Both the position numbers and the translations under genes were made by a program. Positions 5,420-7,060 of a stretch of 7,060 nucleotides of DNA are shown piece by piece; the first letter of the stretch is position 1, and the number at the start of each line of letters is the position of its first letter. Origin of the DNA: Bacteroidia bacterium (GTDB taxonomy: Bacteria > Bacteroidota > Bacteroidia > Flavobacteriales > Flavobacteriaceae); contig JAUICT010000100.1 of the NCBI GenBank assembly GCA_030429325.1, forward strand, positions 1 through 7,060. Direction: 5' to 3'. The notes beneath the pieces were generated by a model. It worked only from the letters and a program-made list of their open reading frames with translations, did not search any database and was not told the origin of the DNA.

Positions 5420-5929
5420 TTAGTTAAACCTGTAACCAGCTCCAAAAGTAAGGGTGTTGATGTCCACTACATCACCAAAATCTCCTCCTCTGGAAATCTG
5501 GAAACCGTATCTGGCTTCAACAAACCAATTGTCATCAATTTGGTATCCACCACCAAAAGCGATATCAAGACCAAATTCACCATCAGGAAGATCTTCCAAT
5601 AAATAGTTGATTTGTGGACCTGCCTGAATGTTAAAGTTGTTTATTTTGTACTTGGCCATCACAGGAATGTACAATGAGGTCAAATCATCTACAAAACTAA
5701 AAAGAACAGAAGGTTCAATATCAAACTCCTCTGATGCTACAAAGTTATAGCTACCACCTAGATAGAATCCAAGCTCGCTATCGCTTATACTTCCGAAAAA
5801 GTCATCTCCTGTATCCACTTTAACAGATACATTGTTTAGACCGGCCTTGACCGCGAATCCTTCTTGGCCATAGGTGTTTGAAACAATTACACTAGCAAAA
5901 AATACTGCAAAAACAATTAATTTTCTCAC
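5420..5929 (-). CDS. outer-membrane beta-barrel protein (OMP_b-brl / porin-family type)
   Basis: A 169-residue secreted protein. Residues 1-21 form a signal peptide (MRK, hydrophobic core, NTYG) with likely cleavage before Gln22. The mature part alternates polar and hydrophobic residues in about eight amphipathic strands and carries segments typical of small Bacteroidota barrels: FAVKAGLNN (25-33), SLYIPVMAKYKINNFNIQAGPQINYLL, and the C-terminal FGAGYRFN. I expect an eight-stranded outer-membrane barrel; the ligand or role is unknown. The start codon is GTG at 5929: no in-frame ATG is positioned to give a full signal peptide, and GTG-AGA-AAA matches the MRK start of the neighbouring barrel gene. 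A perfect TATATTTG box lies 25 bases upstream, and a strong terminator follows, so it is probably monocistronic. Confidence 0.85.
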   Translation of the reverse strand: MRKLIVFAVFFASVIVSNTYGQEGFAVKAGLNNVSVKVDTGDDFFGSISDSELGFYLGGSYNFVASEEFDIEPSVLFSFVDDLTSLYIPVMAKYKINNFNIQAGPQINYLLEDLPDGEFGLDIAFGGGYQIDDNWFVEARYGFQISRGGDFGDVVDINTLTFGAGYRFN

Positions 5930-5953
5930 GATGTATAAATTTTAGTTGAGGTA

Positions 5954-5961
5954 CAAATATA
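5954..5961 (-). promoter_or_regulatory. -7 promoter element of the 5420-5929 beta-barrel gene
   Basis: On the minus strand this reads TATATTTG, an exact TAnnTTTG match, 24 bases before the GTG start. No TTG was found at 17-23-base spacing, so the -33 half is not supported. It lies downstream of the preceding gene's terminator, as expected for an independent unit. Confidence 0.5.
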
Positions 5962-6030
5962 GCAATGACCCGAAGTTAAGAATAATAGGATATTCAAAAT
6001 CTTTTTGCTATGGTTTAAATTATAAACATA

Positions 6031-6056
6031 AAAAAGAGCAGGTTAACCTGCTCTTT
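6031..6056 (-). terminator. terminator of the 6081-6539 gene, built on a 24-bp perfect palindrome
   Basis: Positions 6033-6056 are a perfect palindrome centred on GTTAAC (core GAGCAGGTTAACCTGCTC). As RNA it folds into a 10-bp stem with a 4-base loop, and on the minus strand ends in five T residues before ATGTTT. It lies 24 bases past the stop codon of the minus-strand gene. Confidence 0.85.
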
Positions 6057-6080
6057 CCAAATACATAATGAATCTTATAA

Positions 6081-6539
6081 TTAGTTAAATGCAAATTGAA
6101 GTCCAAATCCAAAGGCACCTACTTCATTGTCCCCATCACTGAGCACAATGGCTGGTCTCCAATCAAAATTGGCCACAAAGGGCACTCCATTTATCTTAAA
6201 ATCCAATCCTAAATGGGGGCGTAATGCAAAAACATTGTCTACGTCATCCACCAAAATAATGCTTGGCCCTGCTCCTGCGTACCAACGCAATCCTCCAGCT
6301 CTGGTAAACCCTTTGTGGTAGGAATAGAGCACTGTGATCATTGTGGCACCATCCTCAAAACCCAAATCGGCCTGACCAACATGGTTACTGGTAAAAAAAT
6401 ACTTTCCTGTAGCGCCAATAAAAGTTGCACTATCAACGGCATCAACACCTAGCCCCAATGCTGCCTTGTAACTGGTTTGTGCCTTTACGGCAACAGTGCC
6501 CAACATAGCTAAAGCTACAACAAATACAAATTTTCTCAT
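6081..6539 (-). CDS. small secreted outer-membrane beta-barrel protein, function unknown
   Basis: A 152-residue protein with a clear signal peptide (MRKFVFVVALAMLGTVAVKA, cleavage before Gln21). The mature part has amphipathic strand patterns with alternating Gly/aromatic residues (YKAALGLGVD, GATGKYFFTSN, LRWYAGAGPSII, GLDFKINGVPFVANFDWRP) and ends in GFGLQFAFN, with an aromatic-Asn C-terminus as in the neighbouring barrel. This supports a small outer-membrane barrel, but I cannot assign a transport or binding role. The ATG at 6539 is well placed for the signal peptide. There is no TAnnTTTG box or terminator in the 84 bases between it and the upstream gene, so the two are probably cotranscribed; the palindromic terminator at 6031-6056 then ends the transcript. 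Confidence 0.83.
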   Translation of the reverse strand: MRKFVFVVALAMLGTVAVKAQTSYKAALGLGVDAVDSATFIGATGKYFFTSNHVGQADLGFEDGATMITVLYSYHKGFTRAGGLRWYAGAGPSIILVDDVDNVFALRPHLGLDFKINGVPFVANFDWRPAIVLSDGDNEVGAFGFGLQFAFN

Positions 6540-6623
6540 TTTTCTGTGTTTAAGTTAATATTAATGGTTCAACTGTATCAGATTTGAGGCTGTGACCAGT
6601 TTATTTTTATGTTATCCAAAGCA

Positions 6624-7060
6624 TCAGAAGAGGAACAAAATCCCCAAGGCAACTATAGAGAAATTCCCATCGTTACTGACATTGATGTATGATACATTTA
6701 GCTCTGTATTTCCAGTAATATTGTATCCTATTGAAGGTCTTACATAAAATCCGCCCTCATTTCCCTCATTGATTCCCACAGCATAGCCCACATCGGCTCC
6801 CAACTTAAAATCGTAGGTGGGGTAAAGCCTTAGCGACCCCGTTAAGGGCACAAACTGAAAATCCTCGAACTTGTTCTCCACAGTTACATTGCCTACGGTA
6901 ACGGTCTTGGTCTCCCCAAAGGCATTGATAAACCCAGTGGCCAATCCCAAATCTATATGCTCAGAAACACTCCAGTGATATGCCAAATCCAATCCAATGC
7001 TGAATTTGGACACTTCCGAAGCATCACCAACAGGAATACCTGCATGGAATCCTGCCTTAA
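6624..7060 (-). CDS. outer-membrane beta-barrel protein, C-terminal part (N-terminus beyond window)
   Basis: The last 144 residues of a protein whose N-terminus lies past the window edge. The frame stays open to position 7060 and reads KAGFHAGIPVGDASEVSKFS before the internal GTG at 7013, which is therefore a Val codon and not a start. The visible part has repeated beta-strand pairs with short turns (FSIGLDLAYHWSVSEHIDLGLATG, LTGSLRLYPTYDFKLGADVGYAVG, FYVRPSIGYNITGNTELNVSYI) and ends in ALGILFLF, a C-terminal aromatic typical of outer-membrane barrels. The KAGFHAGIPVGD segment resembles the first mature strand of such barrels, so probably only the signal peptide and a few residues are missing. 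The stop is TGA. It is probably the first gene of a transcript that includes the 6081-6539 gene. No specific function is recognised. Confidence 0.8.
   Translation of the reverse strand, partial: KAGFHAGIPVGDASEVSKFSIGLDLAYHWSVSEHIDLGLATGFINAFGETKTVTVGNVTVENKFEDFQFVPLTGSLRLYPTYDFKLGADVGYAVGINEGNEGGFYVRPSIGYNITGNTELNVSYINVSNDGNFSIVALGILFLF

Noticed and set aside
6033..6056. 24-bp perfect palindrome as an operator or recombination site
   Set aside because: Its position 24 bases after a stop codon and the T run on the transcribed strand make a terminator sufficient; no integrase or mobile gene is nearby.
6624..7013. Complete gene starting at the GTG at 7013
   Set aside because: The frame continues open to the window edge with barrel-like sequence and this start would lack a signal peptide, so the GTG is an internal Val codon.

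Overview
The window looks like ordinary chromosomal DNA from a marine-type Flavobacteriia bacterium (Bacteroidota). Evidence: several start-proximal TAnnTTTG boxes, the -7 element of the Bacteroidota housekeeping sigma factor; A-rich leaders without Shine-Dalgarno sequences; a loose lipobox lipoprotein; and small outer-membrane beta-barrels ending in aromatic-Asn or aromatic residues. I place it only at class level; a Muricauda/Flagellimonas-like relative is a guess. No RNA genes, insertion sequences, phage genes or CRISPR arrays were seen, and no gene-free stretch exceeds about 160 bases.

Layout. (1) 1-825, minus: the N-terminal 275 residues of glycogen branching enzyme GlgB, cut by the window edge. 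(2) 983-1561, plus: a lipoprotein with a short acidic collagen-like Gly-X-Y stalk and an unrecognised C-terminal domain, closed by a strong terminator. (3) 1675-3128, plus: a three-gene unit of two msrB paralogues (a membrane-tethered lipoprotein form, then a leaderless cytosolic form) and a DUF1572/DinB-fold protein whose start overlaps the second msrB stop. (4) 3249-4930, plus: lpdA (E3, dihydrolipoyl dehydrogenase) behind a good promoter, then a three-helix DUF3817 membrane protein. (5) 4922-5338, minus: aroQ (type II 3-dehydroquinase), overlapping the DUF3817 gene tail to tail by 9 bases. (6) 5420-7060, minus: three secreted proteins of outer-membrane beta-barrel type; the upstream two are probably cotranscribed and the third has its own promoter and terminator.

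How the genes work together. Most units are independent housekeeping functions: glycogen synthesis, 2-oxoacid dehydrogenase chemistry, the shikimate pathway and envelope proteins. The one coherent multi-gene idea is the msrB-msrB-DinB unit. It would provide methionine-R-sulfoxide repair in two compartments. The two enzymes are 53% identical over a gap-free 129-residue alignment (my hand count) but differ at the resolving cysteine (Thr96 in the lipoprotein, Cys68 in the cytosolic form), so they probably recycle differently. The coupled DinB-fold protein keeps the three metal-binding histidines and could be a thiol-dependent enzyme, which is inference. I did not find a convincing wholly new system.
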